10,741 bases of DNA, from the NCBI GenBank assembly GCA_035628055.1, contig DASPKO010000212.1, forward strand, positions 1 to 10,741, given 5' to 3'. Source of the DNA: DASPKO01 sp035628055 (lineage in GTDB: Bacteria > Planctomycetota > Phycisphaerae > Phycisphaerales > UBA1924). The notes below the pieces were generated by a model that saw nothing but the letters and a program-made list of their open reading frames with translations, did not search any database and was not told the DNA's origin. Both the position numbers and the translations under genes were made by a program. Shown here one piece after another: positions 1-7,700 of the stretch; position 1 is the stretch's first letter; the number at the start of each line of letters is the position of its first letter.

Positions 1-1
1 C

Positions 2-1105
2 CACCACACCGGCCTCGCCGGCGGCACCGGCGTGGTCGCGCACCTGCCCGCCACGCACGCCGGCACCGGGCCCGCCGCCGGGTCCGCCGGATGCGTCGCC
101 CTGCGCGCCGACATGGACGCCCTGCCCATCCAGGAGCGCACCGGCCGGCCCTATGCCAGCACGACGCCCGGCGTGATGCATGCCTGCGGCCACGACGGGC
201 ACACCGCCAATCTCCTGGGCGTGGCGCGCGTGCTCGCCGCCCTCGAGCGCCGCCCCCGCCCGGTCACCCTCGTCTTCCAGCCCGCCGAGGAGGGCGGCGC
301 CGGCGGCGAGCGCCTCTGCGCCGAGGGCGTCCTCGACGGCCAGGGCGCCGGCCCGGCGGGCATCGGGCCTCCCGTCTCCGAGATCTACGGCCTGCACGGG
401 TGGCCCCAGTTGCCCCTCGGCTCGGTCGGCTCGCGGCCCGGACCGCTCCTGGCCGCCACCGACAACTTTCAGGTCACCGTGCGCGGCACGCAGGCCCACG
501 CGGCCTACCCGCACCTGGGCGCCGATCCCATCCTCGTCGCCGCCCAGTTCATCACCGCGCTCCAGGCCATCGCGTCGCGCAGCGTCTCCCCGCTCGAGAG
601 CGTCGTCGTCACCGTCGGCATCATCCGCGCCGGCACCGCCCGGAACATCATCCCCGAGACCGCCTCCTTCACCGGCACGGTCCGCTCGCTCACGCCCGAG
701 GTGCGCCAGACCGCCAGGCGCCGCTTCTTTGAGATCGCCGAGCACACCGCCGCCGCGGGCGGGTGCCAGGCGCTCATCGATTGGGAGCCCGGATACCCCG
801 TCACGCTGAATCATCCCGCCGCCACGGAGCGGTTCTTCGCCGTCGCGCACCGCCAGCTCGGCGCCGACCACGTCCGCCTCCTCGAGCACCCCACCATGGG
901 AGGAGAGGACTTCTCGTACTACGGCCGGCACACCCGCCAGGGAGGCGGCACCGTTCCCGCCTGCTTCTTCGTCATGGGCCTGCGCCCGCAGAAGGCGCAG
1001 ACGTTCCCCTCCCTCCATCAGCCCGAGTTCGACTTCAACGATGAGGCGCTCCCGATCGGCATCGGGATGATGTGCGCCCTGGCCCTCGCCGGGGGTCACG
1101 CCTAG
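2..1105 (+). CDS. M20-family metallo-amidohydrolase (N-acyl amino acid / hippurate hydrolase type), 5'-partial
   Basis: Enzymes of this family use a two-metal site to hydrolyse the amide bond of N-acyl amino acids, N-acetyl-diaminopimelate or similar small amides in the cytoplasm. The frame is already open at the left edge, so the N-terminus lies outside. The GTG at 32 is internal and is used below only for numbering. Visible motifs are ADMDALP (26-32), HACGHDGH (50-57, metal ligands Cys52 and His54), FQPAEEGG (82-89, catalytic Glu86 and metal ligand Glu87), LHGWP (121-125, ligand His122), the lid/dimerisation domain from about 145 to 255 with QAHAAYPH (154-161) and NIIPE, then MGGEDFSYYG (289-298) and SLHQPEFDFND with ligand His329. 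About 367 residues are visible against roughly 390-400 for the family, so only about 30 are missing. All metal and catalytic positions are intact, so the enzyme should be active. The exact substrate cannot be read from sequence; the Cys ligand favours the M20D amidohydrolase branch. Confidence 0.95.
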   Translation, partial: HHTGLAGGTGVVAHLPATHAGTGPAAGSAGCVALRADMDALPIQERTGRPYASTTPGVMHACGHDGHTANLLGVARVLAALERRPRPVTLVFQPAEEGGAGGERLCAEGVLDGQGAGPAGIGPPVSEIYGLHGWPQLPLGSVGSRPGPLLAATDNFQVTVRGTQAHAAYPHLGADPILVAAQFITALQAIASRSVSPLESVVVTVGIIRAGTARNIIPETASFTGTVRSLTPEVRQTARRRFFEIAEHTAAAGGCQALIDWEPGYPVTLNHPAATERFFAVAHRQLGADHVRLLEHPTMGGEDFSYYGRHTRQGGGTVPACFFVMGLRPQKAQTFPSLHQPEFDFNDEALPIGIGMMCALALAGGHA

Positions 1106-1132
1106 CCCCGTCGCCCGGCGCCGGCCCTCGTC

Positions 1133-1162
1133 TTGCCCGTGACCGCCTCTACCCCGTATGCT
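1133..1162 (+). promoter_or_regulatory. Candidate sigma70-type promoter for the LEPR surface protein gene
   Basis: In the only intergenic gap large enough for a promoter, TTGCCC (1133-1138) is followed after 18 bases by TATGCT (1157-1162). This resembles -35 and -10 elements, and the -10 is one of the few AT-bearing hexamers in a very GC-rich neighbourhood. Transcription would start near 1169, giving a leader of about 60 bases before the ATG at 1228. The match was found by eye, and planctomycete promoters are poorly characterised. Confidence 0.4.
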
Positions 1163-1216
1163 GGGGTGCCGGAGCCGCGGACCGAAACTCCCGCTCCGTC
1201 CCGCCCACGACAATCC

Positions 1217-1221
1217 AGGAG
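1217..1221 (+). promoter_or_regulatory. Ribosome binding site fixing the start of the LEPR surface protein
   Basis: AGGAG lies six bases before the ATG at 1228. It decides the start: the frame is open further left to an ATG at 1072, but that start would lie inside the end of the M20 gene. The ATG at 1228 places the LEPR motif about 44 residues from the N-terminus, as expected for this class of proteins. Confidence 0.75.
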
Positions 1222-1227
1222 CCGCCC

Positions 1228-4200
1228 ATGGGCGCTTTTCTTCCGGCGCGGCGTGTGCCGGGTGTCGTCGGCGCGCCTTTCCGTTCCCCGAGCGCCGCGC
1301 GCGCGTCCTGCCCGCCGGCCCGTCATGACCACGGCGCGGAGGCCCGCTTCTGCCCCCTCGAGCCCCGCGCGCTCCTGACCGTCTACTTCGGGCAGGACCT
1401 CGTCAGCGCCTTCCACCTCGACGCCCCGCTCCGCGAGTTCGCGCCCCCCGCCGGCGTCGAGGTCGCCGGCTTCGGCGCAGCCGCGCTGGCCATCGCCGAC
1501 GTGGATGGCGACATGGTGCGTGACGTGGCGATCGCCGCCCCGGGGCGCTCCGATCTGCCGGGCCAGGCCGACCTCGCGGGTCGCGTCTTCCTCTTCTCGG
1601 GGCGCACGGGCGGGCTTCTCCGCCAGCTCGCCGATGGCTTCCCTCACTTCGGCCAGGCCCTCGCGGCCGTCGAGGACCACGACGGCGACGGCATCGAGGA
1701 CCTCGCGGTCGGCTCCCCCCGCTTCGACGGCGACGCCGACGCCCAGGTCGAGCGCTCGGGCCGCGCCGCGGTCTACTCCACCGCCACGGGCCTGCTCCTC
1801 TGGGAAGCCCTGGGCGCGCACGACGACGAGCTCGGCTTCGCGCTGGCCCGGGTGGACCTGCCCGACGGCTCGACCCACCTCATGGCCGGCGCTCCGGGGG
1901 CCGGGCCGCTCGGGCAGGGACAGGCGCTCGTCTTCATGGGCAGCGGAGGGGGCGGGACCACGCTGCTGCTCACCCTCACGGGGGCCGCCCCGGGTGACCG
2001 CTTCGGGCACGCCGTCGCCTCCGCGGACCTCCCCGCCCAGCGCCCCGTCGATGGATCCGTGTTTCCTATTCCCGGCGACGCGCGCCCGGACTACTTCGTC
2101 GGCGCGCCCCACGCCGACCAGGGGTTCCAGGACGCCGGAGCCGTGTGGGTCTATTTCGACGACGGAACCCTGCGCCAGATCATCGCGCCCGGCGCCGGCA
2201 CGGGGCGCGCCGCGGGCGACCTGGCCGGCTGGTCGCTCGTGCACCTGGGTCCCTCACTGGCGATCGGTGCGCCCGGCGCCGACGTGACCCCGGCGGGCGA
2301 CCAGGGTCGCGTGTTCCTCTACGGCATGACCATCGCCTCGGTGCCGGGCGATGACGACCTGACGCAGGGCACCGACTTCCACCTCTTCGGGCAGCGCCCG
2401 GGCGAGCGCTTCGGAACCAGCTTGGCCAACCTGGGCGACCTGGATAACCGCGCGGGCAGCGAGCTTGGCGTCATCGCCCCGGACGGCACCGATGGGCCCG
2501 TCGCCTACGTCATCCAGACGCCCGACCTCTTCTCCTACGTCGTCCCGATCGCGCCCATCCGCGCCCCGGCGGCCGCGCTCGCCGGGTTCGGCGACCTCGA
2601 CGACAACGGCGTGCCGGATTTCCTTCTCGGGGGCACTCCGAGCCACGCTGGCCCGGTGGCCCGGCTGGTTCCGGCGTTCGCGGCGCTGGCACCCCTCCCG
2701 CTCAGCGGCGCCAGCCCGGACGGCTCGATCCTCTACGCGAACACCCTCGGCCACGCCGGCTCGACATCCGGGATCCTCTTCCAGGCCTACGTGATCGACG
2801 ACGGCCTCTACCGGCCCTTTTCCCGCGTCCCGGGCCTGGACGATACCGACGCCGTCGCGGGCGTGAACGACCTGGGACACTTCATCGCCTACGACAGCAA
2901 CGCTCTCCTGAACGACCCCTTCGTCGTCCGTGACGGCGCCAGGCGATTCCTGCGCGACGACATCACCGTCATCGCCGGCCCCACCGACCTCGACCTGGAA
3001 GCCCTCACCCTCAAGCGCCTCGGCAACGCGGGGGACATCCTGATCGAGGAGCACGACGGCTCCGGCCTCTTCGGTATCCCGCGCGCCTGGCACCTGCGCG
3101 ATCAGACACTGACGTTTCTCTGGAACGGCTACGTCGAGGACGTGACCGACACGGGACTCGTGCTGGGCACCGAGCGGGCCGGCTTCCTGGAGATCGGGCA
3201 CACCCGGACCTGGACCCGCGCCGCCGGCACCGTGCAGCTCCCGCACTTCTTCCGGGCGACGCGCCTCAACAACTCCGGCACGATCCTCGGCACCGACGAC
3301 GCCGGCAATCCGGCGCTGTACGGCGACGGCGTCGTCACGACCATCGCGCGCGCCGCGGACCTCGTGCCGGGCGTCATGAGCGCCCAGTGGGACCTGCTCG
3401 GCATCGACGACGCGGGCCGCGCGCTCATCCGGCTCCTCTCTCACACCGGCGCCCCGAGCTTCCTGTCCGGCCGCGAGACGTATCACTTCGAGCCCCATCG
3501 CGGGCTCGTCCCTCTTGCCGACCTGGTCGGGCGCGGGACCATCCCGCCCCTCTCCGGGCCCAGCCCCATCGTGCTCACCGAGCTGGTGCGCTCGGGCACG
3601 ATCGTGACGGACGCGCACATCCTCACGCTCACCGATCCCCGCCCGGCCTTCCTCGCCGGGCCCGGCGGCCTGGCCGCGGCCTCCGGGACGCCCGGCACGG
3701 TCGTCCTGAGCGCCGTGAATGAGTCCGGCCTCCCGATCGTCTTCCGGCTCACCGGGGACCAGTGGAGCGGCAGAGTGGCCGGGGCCCTCTCGGCCGCCCT
3801 TGACCCGGGGCGCGACCTGGCCACCTTCATCGACCCCAAGGACGGGCGGACCTACGCGGTGGTTCTCGGGACCGACTCCGTCACGCTCTTCCGCCAGGGC
3901 GCGGACGGCGCCTTCGCCGACCCGCTCGTGCTGAGCGCTCAGAACTTCCCCGCCACGGTCATCACCGAGCGGCTCACCGTCTTTGTGGCCCAGGACCAGC
4001 GCGTGCACATCGCGGGGCTCAACGCCGCGGGAGAGCTGGTCGTCTTTTACCAGCCCGGGAGCTTCGACCACGCGCGCGACCGCTGGGACTACTTCTACGA
4101 CAACCTGACGCGCACGCACCTGGCGCCCCACTCCCTCCCCACCCCCGCCTGGACCGGCGAACTCACCGCCTACGTGACCCCGTGGAACGGCATGAACATC

Positions 4201-4779
4201 GCCGGGCTCGACGCGGCCGGCGACATCCGCGTCGTCTGGTGGGCGCCGGGAATGGTCTATTGGCGGGAGGAGAACCTCTCCGCCACCGCCGGCGCCCCGG
4301 CTATGACCGGCGCGCTCGCGGCCTTCGTCACCCCCTGGGGCGGGATCAACCTCGCGGGAACCACCGCAAGCGGCAACCTGAACCTCACCTGGTGGGTGCC
4401 CGGGTTCGGAGCCCGCTGGGAGCACAACGACATGACGAGCGAGTTCGCCGGCCCGCGCCTCGCGCCCGCCTCGCTCGCGAGCTATGTCACGCCGTGGGGC
4501 GGACTGAACATCGCCGGCCTCGAAACCCAGACGGGCCGGCCCGCCGTCTACTGGTGGACGCCCGCCCACGCCGCGTGGATCGCGCAGCCGATCCAGCTCG
4601 CGCGGCCCGCCGGGGCCCCGCTCCCCGTGGGGCGCCTCCACGCCGTCACGTCCGGGAGCACGCTCAACCTCTTCGGCGCCGGACCCGACGGGGACGTCGT
4701 GCGCCTCTTCTGGGATCCCGGCGACGGGGCCGCCTGGAATTACCAGAACCTGACGGACGAGGTCACGCCCGACGCCTGA
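1228..4779 (+). CDS. LEPR-XLL exported protein with FG-GAP, HAF-like and lectin-like propeller modules
   Basis: This 1183-residue protein is predicted to be exported and to act outside the cytoplasm. Residues 1-51 are Arg/Pro/Ala-rich and end in LEPRALL (44-50), the signature found at the N-terminus of many large planctomycete surface proteins. There is no classical Sec hydrophobic core and no lipobox. Residues 80-480 hold seven FG-GAP (integrin-alpha type) repeats with calcium-loop motifs such as DVDGDMVRD (91-99), DHDGDGIED (150-158) and DLDDNGVPD (456-464). Residues 530-800 carry about six degenerate HAF-like repeats with (N/D)xxG cores, for example RLNNSGTILG (679-688). Residues 815-1183 carry seven repeats of about 50 residues; the middle three share the core VTPWxGxNxAG followed by WW. 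The protein ends without a C-terminal anchor, PEP-CTERM or sorting domain. No catalytic motif is visible. It is probably an adhesion, calcium-dependent binding or carbohydrate-binding protein; that role is inferred from the repeat families. Confidence 0.88.
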   Translation: MGAFLPARRVPGVVGAPFRSPSAARASCPPARHDHGAEARFCPLEPRALLTVYFGQDLVSAFHLDAPLREFAPPAGVEVAGFGAAALAIADVDGDMVRDVAIAAPGRSDLPGQADLAGRVFLFSGRTGGLLRQLADGFPHFGQALAAVEDHDGDGIEDLAVGSPRFDGDADAQVERSGRAAVYSTATGLLLWEALGAHDDELGFALARVDLPDGSTHLMAGAPGAGPLGQGQALVFMGSGGGGTTLLLTLTGAAPGDRFGHAVASADLPAQRPVDGSVFPIPGDARPDYFVGAPHADQGFQDAGAVWVYFDDGTLRQIIAPGAGTGRAAGDLAGWSLVHLGPSLAIGAPGADVTPAGDQGRVFLYGMTIASVPGDDDLTQGTDFHLFGQRPGERFGTSLANLGDLDNRAGSELGVIAPDGTDGPVAYVIQTPDLFSYVVPIAPIRAPAAALAGFGDLDDNGVPDFLLGGTPSHAGPVARLVPAFAALAPLPLSGASPDGSILYANTLGHAGSTSGILFQAYVIDDGLYRPFSRVPGLDDTDAVAGVNDLGHFIAYDSNALLNDPFVVRDGARRFLRDDITVIAGPTDLDLEALTLKRLGNAGDILIEEHDGSGLFGIPRAWHLRDQTLTFLWNGYVEDVTDTGLVLGTERAGFLEIGHTRTWTRAAGTVQLPHFFRATRLNNSGTILGTDDAGNPALYGDGVVTTIARAADLVPGVMSAQWDLLGIDDAGRALIRLLSHTGAPSFLSGRETYHFEPHRGLVPLADLVGRGTIPPLSGPSPIVLTELVRSGTIVTDAHILTLTDPRPAFLAGPGGLAAASGTPGTVVLSAVNESGLPIVFRLTGDQWSGRVAGALSAALDPGRDLATFIDPKDGRTYAVVLGTDSVTLFRQGADGAFADPLVLSAQNFPATVITERLTVFVAQDQRVHIAGLNAAGELVVFYQPGSFDHARDRWDYFYDNLTRTHLAPHSLPTPAWTGELTAYVTPWNGMNIAGLDAAGDIRVVWWAPGMVYWREENLSATAGAPAMTGALAAFVTPWGGINLAGTTASGNLNLTWWVPGFGARWEHNDMTSEFAGPRLAPASLASYVTPWGGLNIAGLETQTGRPAVYWWTPAHAAWIAQPIQLARPAGAPLPVGRLHAVTSGSTLNLFGAGPDGDVVRLFWDPGDGAAWNYQNLTDEVTPDA
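1468..2670 (+). repeat. Seven FG-GAP (integrin-type beta-propeller) repeats
   Basis: Seven units recur every 52-74 residues. Blade cores begin at residues 82 (FGAAALA), 141 (FGQALAA), 202 (LGFALAR), 259 (FGHAVAS), 335 (WSLVHLG), 395 (FGTSLAN) and 454 (FGDLDD). Each leads into a strand of the type AIAAP, AVGSP, MAGAP, FVGAP, AIGAP, GVIAP or FLLGG. Seven repeats is the number that closes an integrin-type propeller. Calcium loops of the DxDxDG type are well kept in blades 1, 2 and 7, partly kept in blade 6 (DLDNRAGSE, 404-412), and lost in blades 3-5. Confidence 0.85.
2851..3620 (+). repeat. HAF-like extracellular repeats, about six degenerate units
   Basis: A turn of the form (N/D/T)(D/N)xG followed by a hydrophobic strand recurs at residues 547 (NDLGHFIA), 600 (NAGDILI), 640 (TDTGLVLG), 681 (NNSGTILG), 727 (DDAGRALI) and 787 (VRSGTIVT). 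Spacing is roughly 40-60 residues. This resembles the HAF family of probable extracellular repeats, whose core is LNdsGqvvG. The copies are divergent, so the assignment is moderate, and the number of units, and whether they close a propeller, is uncertain. Confidence 0.55.
3670..4776 (+). repeat. Seven C-terminal VTPWxG/WW repeats, lectin-like propeller
   Basis: Units start at residues 815, 864, 916, 979, 1030, 1083 and 1137, each 47-63 residues long, and run to the end of the protein. Units 4-6 are nearly canonical: AYVTPWNGMNIAGLD, AFVTPWGGINLAGTT and SYVTPWGGLNIAGLE, each followed by a WW pair and an aromatic/polar segment. Unit 7 keeps LNLFGAGPDGD and FWDPG, and unit 3 keeps VHIAGLNAAGEL and FYQPG. 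Units 1 and 2 are recognisable only by position and a shared (A/S)AVNESG or VVLGTDS strand. The pattern recalls seven-bladed fucose-binding lectins such as the PLL type, an inference from repeat number and aromatic pattern only. Confidence 0.65.
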
Positions 4780-4794
4780 CCACCCGGCGCCGCC

Positions 4795-7700
4795 TCAGCT
4801 CCCCCGCTGCGCCAGGGCCGCGCGCACCTCGCGGGCCCGCTCGAGATAGGGCTCCACGCCGCGCGGGTCCCTGGTGCCCAGCTCGTCGAGGCGCGCCAGG
4901 AGCGCCCGCGCCTCCTCGGCCTTGGGAGGATCGCCGGTCGCCAACAGATTGGCGAGTTCCACGAGGCATGACGGCGTGTCCGGGCTCAGGGCCAGCGCAC
5001 GCCGATACGCCTCCGCCGCCGCCGCCAGGTCGCCGCGGGCCGCCTCGACCGCGCCCAGCGTGTCATACAGGTGCGCCTCGGGCTTCGCCGCCACCGCCGC
5101 CAGGGCCAGGCTCCGTGCCCGCTCGAGGGCCGGCCCCCCACGCCCGGACTTGGCCAGGGCATACGCCAGGTTGTTCTGGATCGCCGCCCGGTCGAGCTTG
5201 GCGATCATCGCCGGGGTCGCCAGGATTCGCTCGTACGCGTCCGCCGCCGGCCCGTACTCCCCGAGCCGCTCGCGGGTCCCCGCCAGGGCCAGGGCCACGG
5301 GCAGGTCGGCCGGGTCGCCCTCGTGCAGGGTCGCGAGCAGGTCGGCGGCGCTGCGCAGGGTTGCCGCGGCCGTCGCCCCGGTCTGCCCGTCGGCGAGCGC
5401 CAGCCGCGCCCGTGCCAGCACGGTGAGCGCCGCCCGGTCGGCCGCGCCGGCCTCGACGGCCCGCCCGGCGAGGGCGGCGGCCTCGCCCGGTTCGCTCCCG
5501 CGCGCCAGCAGCAGGCCCGCCAGCCTCCACTGCGCCGAGGCACGCTGCGGCTCGCGCTCCAGCGCGCCCCGATACGCCGCCTCCGCCGCGGGCAGGTCGC
5601 CCCGCAGGTGTTCCGCCACCCCGACCAGCTCGAGCGCCGCGGCGGGCGCGCCGGCCCCCGCGCCCGTGAGGGGCGCGAGCACCGCCAGGGCCTTGGGCAC
5701 GTGCGTCTCGGCGTCGCCGAACCGCTCCGCGAGCTTCAGCCATGCCGCCGCCAGGGCCAGCCGCTGATCAGGACCCGCGGGCGCGATGTGGCGGCCCGCT
5801 TCTTCGAGCCAGCGCGCCGCCTCGCCGGCGGTGCGCACCTCGTCCGCGGCGGTGGCGATCAGCACCCTCACCAGCACCTCCGGCGCCGCCGCCGCCGCCG
5901 GCCTGATCAGCTCCAGCGCCTGCCGCTCCTGGTTGCTCGCCACCAGCGCGCGTGTGACCAGCGCCAGCACGCCCAGCGAGCCCTCCGCGGCGGGATGAGC
6001 CCGCGCCGCCTCGAGCCTCGGCGTCAACTGCTCGATCGCCTGGCGCGGGCGCCCCAGGCCCAGGTGAGCTTCGGCCACCGCGAGGTCCGCCGCCGGGTCG
6101 CGAGTGAGCTGCTGCCACGCCTCCGCGGCGCTGAGCGCCGCCGCCTGATCGCCCGCCCGCTGGAAGACCGGCACCGCCAGCCGCGCCAGGTCCTCCGACG
6201 CCGGGAACTGGCGGCGTGCCTGCCGGGCCACCTGGGCCGCCTCGCCCAGCGCCGGCGGCTTCATCTCCATCAGGAGCGTGATCGCCATCGCCTGCACCGC
6301 GGGCTCCTCGGGGAATCGGGCCGAGAGCTCGGTGACCGCGGCGGGATCGTTGAGCCGACCGCCGCGGCGGGCCTCGTCCACCGCCCGCACGATCGGCGCG
6401 CGCGCCCGCGTCGCCGGGTTCTTCTCGAGCGCCTCGGCCAGCCCGGCCAGGTCCATGCTCGCCAGGTCCCCCCCCGCCACCCGCGCCTGCTCGCGCAGCA
6501 CCAGCAGCGCCGCGCTGCTCGGCGCCCGCTCCAGGCCCCGGCGCACGGCGTCGTCGGCGGCGGTGCGCTCGCCCGCCGCCAAGAGATGCCGCGCCAGCGC
6601 CGCCCACGCCTCCGGGTCCTCCGGCGCCTGCTCGACCGCGCGCTCGTACAGCCCGCGCGCCGCGGGCTTGTCGTGCCGCTCGGCGAAGCGGGCCTCGTAG
6701 AGCGTGAGCTGCGCCCGCGGGAGCGCCAGGCCCCGGAGGTGCGCCATCACCCGCCCCGCCGCCTCGGCGTCCCCCCGGGCCGCCAGCGCGTCCGCCACCG
6801 CCCAGGCCTGCTCGGGGTCGTTCGGCGGGGTCAGCGCCAGGGTCTGGTAGACCCGGCCCGCGTCCGCGTCGCGGCGCACCGCCGTATACGCCTCCGCCAG
6901 CCGCAGCCGCACGTGCGCCCCCGACTCCTCGCCCCCCTCGCGCGCCAACCGCTCCAGCGGAGCGACGGCCTGGCCGAAGTCGCCCTGGTCCATCAGCAGC
7001 TCGGCGGCGCGAAGGCGGAGCGCCGGCGCCGCGGCGGCGTCTCCCGCGACGCGCGCCAGCTCCGCCGCCGCCGCTTCGAAATCTCCCTGCCGGCGCAGCA
7101 GCCGCCCGATCTCCAGCGCGATCGCGGTCTTGTCAGGCGAGACCGTCGCGGCGGCGCGCAACTGCTCGATCGCGGCGCCGACGTCCGGGCGCACCCCCCG
7201 CCCCGGATCGTCCAGCAGCAGCCCGCTCACCAGCAGGTCCCGCGCCTCGACCAGCCCGGGCGCTTCCGCCACCACCGATTTGAGCAACGCCACCGCCTCG
7301 TCGCGGGCCCGCACCCCCGGCGTGCTCCCCAGCAGGGCCCGCGCCCGGGCCAACCGGGCCGCCACCGTCGGCTTGCCCCCCTCGGTCCCGCTCAGCTTCG
7401 CCACGCGCTGCGCGAGCTTCTCGGTGAGCGGCAGGTCGCGGGCCACCGAGTCGGCTTTCAGGGCCGCCACCTGCACGCTCAGGTCGTCCGGGTTCGCCTC
7501 GACCAGCGCCTTCCACGCCTCGAGCGCCCCCGCGTCCCCGGTGCGCTCCAGGTATCCCGCCACCGCGAGCCGCCACTCCGTCCGCCGCGCCGCCGGCGCG
7601 CCCTGCTCACCTTCCTTGAGAAGAGCCAGCCCTTCAGCGCTGCGGCCCTGCGCGCTCAGGAGCAGCGCCCGCGTCAGCGCCAGGGAAGGGCCGCCCGTGT

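Noticed and set aside
1115..1124. CCGGCGCCGG palindrome after the M20 stop as a terminator
   Set aside because: It is a perfect palindrome with no loop and no following T-run. Such GC palindromes are expected by chance at this base composition.
1072..1227. Upstream start (ATG 1072) for the LEPR protein
   Set aside because: It overlaps the end of the M20 gene. The added residues are Arg/Pro-rich intergenic translation. ATG 1228 has a well-spaced AGGAG.
1228..1380. Lipoprotein signal at Cys28 or Cys42 of the LEPR protein
   Set aside because: No hydrophobic stretch or lipobox precedes either cysteine.
1102..2244. Open frame of 380 codons on the minus strand across the LEPR gene start
   Set aside because: It would cover the promoter and SD region and overlaps the FG-GAP repeats. 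It has no recognisable domain.
2254..4641. Open frame of 795 codons on the minus strand opposite the LEPR protein
   Set aside because: No domain or motif is visible, and its composition (Gly, Glu, Arg, Val) is that of an antisense shadow. The plus strand shows regular FG-GAP, HAF-like and lectin-like repeats.
4182..5426. Plus-strand frame bridging the convergent junction
   Set aside because: It is an Arg/Pro-rich shadow overlapping two well-supported genes, and no motif is visible.
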